Of a stretch of DNA of 64,000 bases, positions 55,107 to 64,000 are shown piece by piece. A program made the position numbers and the translations under genes. Positions within the stretch are counted from its first letter, which is position 1. Each line of letters begins with the position of its first letter. Source of the stretch: Streptomyces hiroshimensis (GTDB lineage Bacteria; Actinomycetota; Actinomycetes; Streptomycetales; Streptomycetaceae); NCBI RefSeq assembly GCF_014650335.1, contig NZ_BMUT01000004.1, forward strand, positions 1 through 64,000, written 5' to 3'. The notes beneath the pieces were generated by a model. That model had not been told where the DNA came from, did not search any database, and was given only the letters and a program-made list of their open reading frames with translations.

Positions 55107-55132
55107 GGTTCGGCCTCGCGCGAGGCCGAACC
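55107..55132. repeat. 26-bp perfect palindrome before hutI
   Basis: A gap-free perfect palindrome (13 bp each side, GGTTCGGCCTCGC and its complement) occupies 55107-55132 in the 94-base gap between hutF and hutI. It may be an operator, or a terminator hairpin that lowers hutI expression. Confidence 0.7.
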
Positions 55133-55140
55133 GCACGGGT

Positions 55141-55185
55141 CGGCCTCGTACGGGCCGGCCTCGTACGGTTCAGCCTCGTACGGCC
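55141..55185. repeat. Three 15-bp tandem repeats at the hutF stop
   Basis: CGGCCTCGTACGGGC, CGGCCTCGTACGGTT and CAGCCTCGTACGGCC run head to tail and include the hutF stop codon (55170-55172). They follow the palindrome at 55107-55132, with which they share GGCCTCG. Confidence 0.75.
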
Positions 55186-56516
55186 GCGATCGACTCCGCC
55201 AGTGCCGCCGGCACGTGGGCGACGAGCTGGTGCGTCCCGTCGCGCACGATGTGCCGGCCGCCCACCACCGTGTCCCGGACGTCCGCGGCGCTCGCCGCGA
55301 AGACGGCCGTCTCGGCGGCGAGGACGTAGGGCGGGCCCGCGGTGCGCACGGTGTCGAGGGCGACGGCCGTGAAGTCCGCGAGCGCGCCCGGCTCGATGCG
55401 GCCCGCCTCGTCCCAGCCGAGGGCCGCGTGGCCGTCGGCGGAGGCGGCGCGCAGCAGCTGGACGGCGGTCCAGTGGCCGCGGGTGCGGGTGTGCAGCCGC
55501 TCGTCCATCTCCATGGCGCGCGCCTCTTCGAGCAGGTCGATGACGGCGTGGCTGTCGCTGCCGAGGGAGAGCGGGGAGCCCGCCTCCTGCAGCGCCCGGG
55601 CCGGGCCGATGCCGTCGGCCAGGTCCCGCTCGGTGGTCGGGCACATGCACACGCCGGTGCCCGAGTGGCCGAGGAGGCGGATGTCGCCGGGGGTGAGGTG
55701 CGTGGCGTGGACGGCGGTGGTGCGCGGGCCGAGCACGCCGTGGTGGGAGAGGAGCGCGGTGGGGGTGAAGCCGTGCGCCTCGACGCAGGCGTCGTTCTCG
55801 GCGGTCTGCTCGGACAGGTGCAGGTGCAGCGGGGCTTCGCGCTCCTGCGCCCACGCGGCCACGGTCGCCAGCTCCTCGGCGGGCACGGCCCGCACCGAGT
55901 GGATCGCCGCGCCGATGCGGGTGTTGTCGTCGCCCTTGAGGGCGGAGACGCGCTCGGCCCAGCGCTCGGCGGTGCCGTCGCTGAAGCGCCGCTGGTGCTT
56001 GTTCGGCTCGGCGCCGAAGCCGGAGGAGAGATAGCAGGTGTCGAGGAGCGTGATGCGGATGCCGGCCTCGGCGGCGGCCGCGATCAGCGCCTCGCCCATG
56101 GCGTTGGGGTTGTCGTAGCGTGCGCCGCCGGCGAGGTGGTGCACGTAGTGGAACTCGCCGACGGAGGTGATGCCCGCGAGCGCCATCTCGGCGTAGGCCG
56201 CCCGGGCCAGCGCGAAGTAGTTGTCCGGGGTGAGGTTGTCCGCGACGCGGTACATGACGTCGCGCCAGGTCCAGAAGGTGCCCTCGCCCGCCTGGGTCGC
56301 CCCGCGCAGGGCCCGGTGGAAGGCGTGGCTGTGCGCGTTCGCGAGGCCGGGCAGGGTGATGCCCCGCAGGGTCACCGCGCCCGGGGGCGGGGCCGCCGCG
56401 CCCCGGCGGACGGCCTTGATGCGGCCGTCCGCCCCGGTCTCGATGACCACGCCCGGCTCGACGCCGGTGTCGAGAAGGGCGTGCTCCGCCCAATAGGTCT
56501 GTGCCGTCAGCGACAC
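55170..56516 (-). CDS. hutF: Formimidoylglutamate deiminase
   Basis: HutF removes the imino group of N-formimidoylglutamate to give N-formylglutamate and ammonia. The 448-residue amidohydrolase has the metal site [15 protein letters not shown] (about 56-70), [26 protein letters not shown] and [14 protein letters not shown] 56516 overlaps the upstream amidohydrolase gene by ten bases and gives the normal N-terminus, so longer starts inside that gene are rejected. It lies between the M20 gene and hutI in the operon. Confidence 0.93.
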   Translation of the reverse strand: MSLTAQTYWAEHALLDTGVEPGVVIETGADGRIKAVRRGAAAPPPGAVTLRGITLPGLANAHSHAFHRALRGATQAGEGTFWTWRDVMYRVADNLTPDNYFALARAAYAEMALAGITSVGEFHYVHHLAGGARYDNPNAMGEALIAAAAEAGIRITLLDTCYLSSGFGAEPNKHQRRFSDGTAERWAERVSALKGDDNTRIGAAIHSVRAVPAEELATVAAWAQEREAPLHLHLSEQTAENDACVEAHGFTPTALLSHHGVLGPRTTAVHATHLTPGDIRLLGHSGTGVCMCPTTERDLADGIGPARALQEAGSPLSLGSDSHAVIDLLEEARAMEMDERLHTRTRGHWTAVQLLRAASADGHAALGWDEAGRIEPGALADFTAVALDTVRTAGPPYVLAAETAVFAASAADVRDTVVGGRHIVRDGTHQLVAHVPAALAESIAAVRG

Positions 56517-57849
56517 GCCAGGCCCTCCAGTACGTCGGCGAGTGCGGTCACCCCGGCCAGGCAGTCGTCCTCGGAGGCCGTTTCGGCGGGCGAGTGGGAG
56601 ACGCCTGTGGGGTTGCGTACGAACAGCATGGCGGTGGGGACGGCTCCGGAGAGGATTCCGGCGTCGTGTCCCGCGCCCGTCCCGAGGACGGGGACGTCCC
56701 CGCCCAGGATCCGGGCCAGCTCGTCGCGCAGGGCGTGCTCGAATTCCACGACCGGCGTGAAGGACTCCCGGGTGACCCGCACGTCCACGCCGTCGCGCTC
56801 GCCGCGCTCCACGGCCGCCTTCTCGATCTCCGCGACCACGAGGTCGAGGGTCTCCTGGTCGGCGGCCCGCGAGTCCAGCCAGCCGCGTACGAGGGAGGGG
56901 ATGGCGTTGACGCCGTTCGGCTCGACGCCGACCTTCCCGAAGGTGGCGAGGGCTCCGGCGAGCCGGGCCTTCTTGCGGGCGGCGAGGACGGTGTTGGCGT
57001 AGGTCAGCATCGGGTCCCGGCGGTCCTCGATGCGGGTGGTGCCGGCGTGGTTGGCCTCGCCGTGGAAGTCGAACCGCCAGCGGCCGTGCGGCCAGATGGC
57101 GGAGGCGATGCCGACGGCGCGGTCCGACAGGTCCAGGGCGCGGCCCTGCTCGACGTGGAGCTCGACGAAGGCGCCGATCCGGGCGAGCCGCTCGGGGTCC
57201 GGGCCGATGGCCTCCGGGTCGTAGCCGGCGCGCTCCATGGCCTGCGGCAGGGAGACGCCCTCGGCGTCCCGGAGCGCGTGTGCCTTGTCGAGGGACAGCT
57301 GACCTGCGGTCAGGCGCGAGCCCACGCAGGCCAGGCCGAAGCGGGCGCCCTCCTCGTCGCCGAAGTTGACGACGGCGAGGGGGCGGGACGGCTGCGCCCC
57401 GCGGGCGCGCAGCTCGTCGATCGCGGCGAAGGAGGAGACGACGCCGAGGGGGCCGTCGAAGGCGCCGCCGTTCGGTACGGAGTCCAGGTGGGACCCCGTG
57501 ACGACGGCGTCCCCGGCGGCGGGGTCGCCGAGCCACGCCCACTGGTTGCCGTTGCGGTCGAGCTCGTAGGCCAGCCCCCGGCTCTCCGCCTGGGCGCGGA
57601 ACCAGGCGCGGCAGTCGGCGTCGGCGCCGCTCCAGGCGAAGCGGTGGTAGCCGCGGGTGTCTTTGTCACGGCCGACGGCGCCCAGGTCGGCCCACATCTC
57701 GTGGAACGAGGAGGGCCCAACCGGGCCCGCACTCGGCGACGGCGCGTCCGTTCCGCCAGAGGTTTCCGCTACGGCTGCGGGCCGGTGGTCGCGTTGTGCC
57801 CACCCGTTCCGCCCTGCGGAACGATTGCCCACAACGGGGTCGGGTCCGG

Positions 57850-57853
<4 letters not shown>
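56507..57853 (-). CDS. M20-family amidohydrolase (allantoate amidohydrolase-like)
   Basis: The 448-residue zinc enzyme belongs to the allantoate/N-carbamoyl-amino-acid amidohydrolase group: [19 protein letters not shown] with the metal His/Asp, [20 protein letters not shown], the dimer-face [11 protein letters not shown] and [10 protein letters not shown]. It is tightly embedded in the hut operon (ATGA overlap with hutU, 10-base overlap with hutF). HutF produces N-formylglutamate, and no usual HutG deformylase is in the window, so this enzyme may hydrolyse N-formylglutamate. That role is inferred from context. The first 40 residues are variable. Confidence 0.87.
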
Positions 57854-59508
<1,655 letters not shown>

Positions 59509-59570
59509 GGTGCCCTGCCTCCCTGGCGGCTCTGAATAGAACACTGCACATCTTGGGTGGCTGAATAGCT

Positions 59571-61094
59571 CTAGTCAATGGGTGGCGGCTCCGCGAGGTC
59601 CCCGAGCCGCACCGGATGGGCCAGCGGCCGCCGGTCCATGGCGTGCGGATCGGCGACGGGGGCACCGAGGAGCGCCGCGGCGAGCTCGGCCGTGTTGCGC
59701 CCGCAGACGCGCCCCTGGCAGGCGCCCAGCCCGGCGCGGCACGTGAGCTTGAGCGCCCGCATCCCGTCCGCGCCGCGCGCCGCGACGGCGTCCCGCAGCT
59801 CCCCGTAAGACACCTCCTCGCACCGGCACACGAGCGTGTCCTCGCGCAGCCAGCCGCGCCAGCCGCCCGGGACGGGATGCGCCCGGGCCAGCGCCCGCGC
59901 GAACCGCCGCCCGGACCGCACCCGCGAGGCGGCGGCCGCGAGGCGGGCGGGGGACGGCGGCGCGAGGTGCGCCGCGGCCTCCGCGGCCCACGGGCGCTCC
60001 GCCAGGTCGGCCAGGTCCGCCAGGTCCGCCAGGTCCGCCACCGCTGCGAGCCCCGCCAGCTCGCCCTCCGCCGCCGCGGCCGGGGCGCCCGCGACGCCCG
60101 TGAGCTCGCCCGCCGCGTACACGCCCGGGACGGTCGTCGCCTGGCGCGCGTCGACGGCCACGTGCCCGCCGCGGACCGCGCAGCCCGCGGCCAGGGGGAG
60201 CTCCAGCTGCGGGGTGAAGCCGTAGCCGACGCACACGGCGTCCACGGGCCCGATGCGCTGCTCACTGCCCGCCACCGGGTGCCAGCCCGCATCCAGGCGG
60301 GCGACGGTGACGGCCTCGACGCGGTCCCGGCCGTGCGCGGCGACGACCGCGTGCCGCGTGCGGTACGGGACGCGGTGGCGGGCCAGCCCCGCGGCGTACG
60401 AGCCCAGCTCGGCGACCCGGCCGGGGCCGCCGTCGCGCAGGGCCGCGGCGGGGCTGCGCAGCCAGCGCGCCGGGTTCCCCGCCTCGTACACGCCCAGGAC
60501 CCGCGCCCCCACCTCCGGCAGGGCCAGCGCGACCGGCAGCAGGAACGGCCCGGTGCCCGACACCACGACCCGGCCGCCGACGGCCGTCCGCTGCCCCCTG
60601 GCGAGCGCCTGCGCCGCGCCCGCCGTGACCACGCCCGGCAGCTCCCAGCCGGGGAACGGCAGCGCGCGGTCGAAGGCGCCGGTGCACAGGACGAGCGCGT
60701 CGGCCGCGAGGGTGCGCACGGGGCGTCCGCGGTCGTCGGCGGGGCCCTGCTGGACGTGGACGAGATGGCGGCCGGGCGCAGGCCCCGGCTCCGGGAGCGG
60801 CTCCAGGGCCCAGACGGTGGTGCGGGGCAGGTGGGCGATGCGGGGCTGGGTGGCGACGGCCAGTTCGAGCGGGTGCGCGGCGGAGGCGTCGGGCCCGCCC
60901 GCGACGGCCTTGCCCGCGACGGCCGGCTGCCGGTGGTACTGGCCGCCGATGCGCTCCCCGCTGTCGACGAGCGCGACGCGTGCGCCGCACCGGGCGGCGC
61001 TCAGCGCGGCCCGCGCGCCGGCGGGTCCTGCGCCGACGACGACCACGAGGGGCGGGGCGGTGAGGGGCGCGGCTATGTGGGACGGGGCGCTCAT
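59571..61094 (-). CDS. FAD/NAD(P)-binding oxidoreductase with BFD-type domain
   Basis: The 507-residue protein has an FAD fold ([10 protein letters not shown], 21-30; IGGQYHRQP), a second dinucleotide fold (about 180-215, [14 protein letters not shown]), [11 protein letters not shown] and a C-terminal cysteine cluster ([18 protein letters not shown]) like the BFD [2Fe-2S] domain. It matches the HcnB-like subunit of heterotrimeric flavin dehydrogenases that oxidise glycine, D-hydroxyproline, octopine or similar amines. A 9-bp repeat encodes [13 protein letters not shown] near residue 350. It overlaps the 2Fe-2S gene by ATGA. Confidence 0.87.
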   Translation of the reverse strand: MSAPSHIAAPLTAPPLVVVVGAGPAGARAALSAARCGARVALVDSGERIGGQYHRQPAVAGKAVAGGPDASAAHPLELAVATQPRIAHLPRTTVWALEPLPEPGPAPGRHLVHVQQGPADDRGRPVRTLAADALVLCTGAFDRALPFPGWELPGVVTAGAAQALARGQRTAVGGRVVVSGTGPFLLPVALALPEVGARVLGVYEAGNPARWLRSPAAALRDGGPGRVAELGSYAAGLARHRVPYRTRHAVVAAHGRDRVEAVTVARLDAGWHPVAGSEQRIGPVDAVCVGYGFTPQLELPLAAGCAVRGGHVAVDARQATTVPGVYAAGELTGVAGAPAAAAEGELAGLAAVADLADLADLADLAERPWAAEAAAHLAPPSPARLAAAASRVRSGRRFARALARAHPVPGGWRGWLREDTLVCRCEEVSYGELRDAVAARGADGMRALKLTCRAGLGACQGRVCGRNTAELAAALLGAPVADPHAMDRRPLAHPVRLGDLAEPPPID

Positions 61095-61456
61095 GCGACC
61101 CCGTCCGCGTCGCGTACGGGCTCGCCGGGCCTGGCGCCCTGGTCCGTACCGTCGCCGTCCGTACGAGGTACACGAGGTTCCGGAGGCAGCTCCTCCGTGG
61201 GCAGCCGGGCGCCGCGCTGGGTCTCCACCCGGTCCCCGTCGCACAGTTCGCGCCGGCAGGCCCGGACGTCGGGGAGGCCGTTGACGACGACCAGGCAGTC
61301 GTAGCAGACGCCGATGCCGCAGAAGATGCCGCGCGGGCGGCCGCCGAGGCGGGTGGTGCGCCAGGACCGGCGGCCCGTCGCGAGGAGCAGGGCCGCCACC
61401 GTCTGGCCGGGCAGGGCGCGGTGCCGCTCGCCGTCGACGTACACCGTCAGTGCCAT
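61091..61456 (-). CDS. (2Fe-2S)-binding subunit, HcnA-like
   Basis: The 121-residue protein has a plant-type ferredoxin fold with the cluster cysteines Cys46, Cys51, Cys54 and Cys67 (FCGIGVCYDC then C). The last 40 residues are charged and Pro-rich. It overlaps both neighbours (10 bases with the upstream oxidase, 4 with the downstream oxidoreductase), so the three are translated together as one complex. Confidence 0.9.
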   Translation of the reverse strand: MALTVYVDGERHRALPGQTVAALLLATGRRSWRTTRLGGRPRGIFCGIGVCYDCLVVVNGLPDVRACRRELCDGDRVETQRGARLPTEELPPEPRVPRTDGDGTDQGARPGEPVRDADGVA

Positions 61457-62694
61457 CCGTTCTCCCTTCCGAAGCGTGCGGCTGCGAAGCGCTGGACCCG
61501 GAACGGCTCCGGATCGAGGTGCGGCGGCTCGCCCGCCCAGAGTTCGGCGAGCAGCTCGCCGGTGGCGGCGGCCAGGCCGATGCCGGCGCCCTCGTGGCCC
61601 GTCGCGTGCCACAGGCCGGGGCGGCGCGGGTCCTCGCCGACGACCGGGAGGTGGTCGGGGGTGTACGGGCGGAAGCCGCCGTACGCGCGCATGACGGGGA
61701 CGCCGCCGAGGACGGGGAACAGCTGCGCGGCCCCGCGCGCCAGCGCGCGCAGCACGCCGGCGCGCAGCGTCCCGTCGAAGCCGCAGCGCTGCCGGCTGGA
61801 GCCGATGAGGACCGTGCCCGCCTGGGTCGCCTCGACCACGGCCGACACCTGCAGCCCCGGGTCCGCGCTGCGGGCGGTGTCCGCGTACCCGGCGTCGTAG
61901 ACCTTGTGCCGCACCGTGCCGTGCGGCAGCGGTGCCGTGACGAGGACCGTGCCGCGGCGCGGCAGGACGGGCAGGGGTGCCCCGGCGGCCGCGGCGAACT
62001 CCCCGGCCCAGGGGCCGCAGGCGTTGACCACCGCCCCGCACGGAATGCGGCCCTCCGACGTCCGGACGCCCACGGCCCGCCCGTCCCGGCCGGTCTCCAC
62101 GCCCGCCACGTCCACGCCGGTACGGATCCGGCCGCCCCGCGCGCGGACCGCCGCCAGCAGCGACGTCGTCGCCAGGACGGGCTGCAGCTGGGCGTCCTGC
62201 GGGTAGTGCACGGCGGCGCGCACGCCGGGCGTGAGGTGCGGCTCGTACGCGGCGGCCTCGCCCGGCGCGAGCTCGCGGGCGTCCACGCCCGCCGCGCGCT
62301 GGGCGGCGGCGAAGTCGCACAGGGCGGCGCCCTCCGGCTCGCCGGTGGCGACGGCGAGACCGCCCTTCACCTCGTACTCGCACTCCGCCCGGCCCGGGCC
62401 GAGCTCTTCGCGCAGCGCGGCGAGCAGCCGGGGCCAGCGGCTCAGCGAGGCCTGCGCGAGGGTGAGGCCGGGGCCGGGGGCCTTGTTCGAGACGAGGAGG
62501 TCGCCCTCGCCGCAGGCGGTGGTACCGGCCGCGAGCGGACCCCGGTCGAGGACGAGTACGCAGGCCCCGCGGCGGGTCAGCGCCTCGGCACAGGCCGCGC
62601 CGACGACTCCGCTCCCGACGATGACGACGTCGGCGCCGCCGCCACCGTCGTCCCGGACTTGCCGGTCTTCCCCGTCTTCCCGCAGAACGCGCAC
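61447..62694 (-). CDS. FAD-dependent oxidase, DAO/HcnC-like subunit
   Basis: The 415-residue protein is the substrate-oxidising subunit: an FAD-binding DAO fold with VVIVGSGVVGAACAEAL (23-39), VVNACGPWAGEF and GLWHATGHEGAGIGLA near the end. Together with the two downstream genes it forms an HcnABC/D-hydroxyproline dehydrogenase-type trimer. The substrate is not clear from the sequence. It starts at GTG 62694 and is the first gene of the leftward unit that leads into hutU 62 bases after the third subunit. Confidence 0.88.
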   Translation of the reverse strand: MRVLREDGEDRQVRDDGGGGADVVIVGSGVVGAACAEALTRRGACVLVLDRGPLAAGTTACGEGDLLVSNKAPGPGLTLAQASLSRWPRLLAALREELGPGRAECEYEVKGGLAVATGEPEGAALCDFAAAQRAAGVDARELAPGEAAAYEPHLTPGVRAAVHYPQDAQLQPVLATTSLLAAVRARGGRIRTGVDVAGVETGRDGRAVGVRTSEGRIPCGAVVNACGPWAGEFAAAAGAPLPVLPRRGTVLVTAPLPHGTVRHKVYDAGYADTARSADPGLQVSAVVEATQAGTVLIGSSRQRCGFDGTLRAGVLRALARGAAQLFPVLGGVPVMRAYGGFRPYTPDHLPVVGEDPRRPGLWHATGHEGAGIGLAAATGELLAELWAGEPPHLDPEPFRVQRFAAARFGRENGWH

Positions 62695-62828
62695 GCCAGT
62701 AGCACCGCCGTTCCCCCAGAGGCCGCCGCGACGCTATTCGCCCCGCGCCGGGCGGGTCAACACCCGCGGCGCGGTTCCCCGGTCCACGTTTGTGCAGGGC
62801 CGCCGCGCGGCGGGAGCGGCACCACTGT

Positions 62829-63062
62829 TCACGGCCGCCACCGCTGCGCGGCATTGACCGTGGCCACCCTGGCCCGCAGCTCCTCGGCGACGCCGACGGG
62901 CTCCAGATCCTCAAGGGAGGCGATCCACTCCCGCCCGCCCCCGAAGGCCCGGAGGAACACACGCGACGGCGTCGTCTGCATCACCTCACCGACGCGGTCG
63001 CGCCGCTTGTCCAGCACCATCGTTCCGACCGCGGGCATCGCTGCGTTCTCGTTCGTCTGCAT
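62829..63062 (-). CDS. Small conserved hypothetical protein, 77 aa
   Basis: The protein has a compact beta-rich core (PAVGTMVLDKRRDRVGEV, then VFLRAFGGGREW, then SLEDLEPV), like small SH3-type domains, and no membrane segment. Small proteins of this look are common in Streptomyces beside helix-turn-helix regulator genes. I do not know its function. ATG 63062 is the natural start. Confidence 0.7.
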   Translation of the reverse strand: MQTNENAAMPAVGTMVLDKRRDRVGEVMQTTPSRVFLRAFGGGREWIASLEDLEPVGVAEELRARVATVNAAQRWRP

Positions 63063-63141
63063 GACACATGACGCTAAGGACCAGGCGTTTTGCCGGGCAA
63101 TGGCACTCTGTGGCGGTGGTCGACGGAAGTGCCACCGCGCG

Positions 63142-64000
63142 TCACATGGGGACGCCGATGGCGTCGGCCAGGGACCGTATGCCGGGGGTGAGGGTTCTCC
63201 TCCGGCTGATCACGCGACCGAGGATGTCGTGTGCGTAGCGCTGGTTGGGCAGCCACTGGGGTGCCGCGGTCCGGATGCCCTGGAGGACATCGACCGCCTC
63301 CGCGTACTGCCGTGAGCGCACGTGGGCTTCGGCTACGTCCAGGAGGTGGCGGTTGCGGTTGTTGGACGTGGGGCGCATGCCGCCTACCGGCACTCGTTCG
63401 GCGAGTTGCAGGACGACGTCCGGCCGGTCGGCGATCATCGCGTTCTCCGCGCGCTTGAGGACGACGGTCACGGGGCCGAAGGCGCGCAGGAAGTCCCTGT
63501 CCGGGGCGAACTCCCTGCCCATGGCCACGGCTGCGGCGTGCGCCAGCCGCATGGAGTCCTCGGCTTCGCCGGGCCGGTTGTCCCTGATGGACGCGGCGGA
63601 GAGGCGCAGCAGCAGCCACCCCCATGCGCTCAGCTCGGCGACGGAGGCGCGGGACATGCGCGGCTCCACCTCGTCGGCCCACTCGGCCGCCAGTTCACGG
63701 GCTGTGGCCAGCCGGCCCTGCCGGAGCAGCAGCCAGCACTGGGTGCTCACGGTGGCGGCCCCATGGAGCTGGTCCGGCGCGTCGTCCAGGGACCGGTCGA
63801 GGGCGGAGTGCGCTGCGGCGAACTGCCGTGTCTGGGTCAGCAGCCACCCGGTCAGCTGCAGGACCCGGGCGCGCACCGCCCTCCCCTCGGGCCCGGCTGC
63901 GGCCAGCGCCTCGGCGTCGCGGATCAGCGGCGGCAGCAACGTGCTCAGCTCGGCGTACCGGTCACCGGAGAAGAGCGGCACGGCCGCGTCGAGGGTGCCG
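63142..64000 (-). CDS. C-terminal part of a helix-turn-helix/TPR regulator, truncated by window
   Basis: The frame is open to the window edge, so the start lies beyond 64000. About 285 residues are visible. They are Ala/Leu/Arg-rich and built of paired helices like tetratricopeptide repeats (for example LTGWLLTQTRQFAAAHSALD, LDVAEAHVRSRQYAEAVDVL). This is typical of the C-terminal half of large Streptomyces XRE-type regulators. The DNA-binding part is not visible, so the class is inferred. GTG 63979-63981 is an internal valine, not a start. Confidence 0.7.
   Translation of the reverse strand, partial: GTLDAAVPLFSGDRYAELSTLLPPLIRDAEALAAAGPEGRAVRARVLQLTGWLLTQTRQFAAAHSALDRSLDDAPDQLHGAATVSTQCWLLLRQGRLATARELAAEWADEVEPRMSRASVAELSAWGWLLLRLSAASIRDNRPGEAEDSMRLAHAAAVAMGREFAPDRDFLRAFGPVTVVLKRAENAMIADRPDVVLQLAERVPVGGMRPTSNNRNRHLLDVAEAHVRSRQYAEAVDVLQGIRTAAPQWLPNQRYAHDILGRVISRRRTLTPGIRSLADAIGVPM

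Noticed and set aside
60001..60040. 9-bp tandem repeat as a regulatory element
   Set aside because: It lies inside the oxidoreductase gene and simply encodes repeated Leu-Ala-Asp.

Overview
The window is high-GC actinobacterial DNA and is almost certainly from a Streptomyces chromosome. Codon third positions are GC-rich, GTG starts are common, start-stop overlaps are frequent, and an 87-residue protein matches the sporulation regulator WhiB. No prophage, transposase, CRISPR array or tRNA was seen, so this reads as core chromosome with small-scale oddities at gene junctions.

Layout. Positions 1-338 look like the promoter and leader of a leftward rRNA operon whose 16S gene lies outside the window. 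Next come an unknown gene, ahcY, a fused fructose PTS permease (fruA) and a cation efflux protein (0.4-6.1 kb). The 6.2-24 kb part is a block whose order is also known, from memory, in mycobacteria: manA, a SIS protein, Trm112, manB, DUF3499, a metallopeptidase-like protein, a DUF5719 protein with a giant glycosyltransferase, whiB, cysteine dioxygenase, fbiA-fbiB (coenzyme F420), a DNA glycosylase and manC. ManA, ManB and ManC together make GDP-mannose.

From 24 to 37 kb there is a surface-envelope region: a peptidoglycan-recognition amidase, a TIGR03089 protein, five LytR-CpsA-Psr (LCP) proteins, a second glycosyltransferase and a thioesterase. From 36.9 to 48.5 kb lie a VOC protein, acyl-CoA dehydrogenase, UDP-glucose dehydrogenase, membrane dipeptidase, purE-purK, GtrA, a two-component system and a POT peptide transporter.

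From 48.6 to 54 kb there is an operon of three exported proteins (an LPxTG protein, a DUF916-like protein and an Ig-like membrane protein), then an anti-sigma factor, anti-anti-sigma factor and SigB/SigF-type sigma factor that resemble the sigI module. From 53.9 to 62.7 kb runs a histidine-degradation operon (hutU, an M20 amidohydrolase, hutF, hutI) preceded by a three-subunit flavin dehydrogenase of the HcnABC type. The window closes with a small unknown gene and the C-terminal part of a large regulator.

The points most worth a second look are: a leaderless 28-codon, cysteine-ending upstream ORF before cysteine dioxygenase; a hutI reading frame that has lost its stop and runs through the whole sigma-factor gene on the opposite strand; a 134-bp inverted-repeat element inside the start region of an exported-protein gene; and many short helically spaced tandem repeats at gene junctions.
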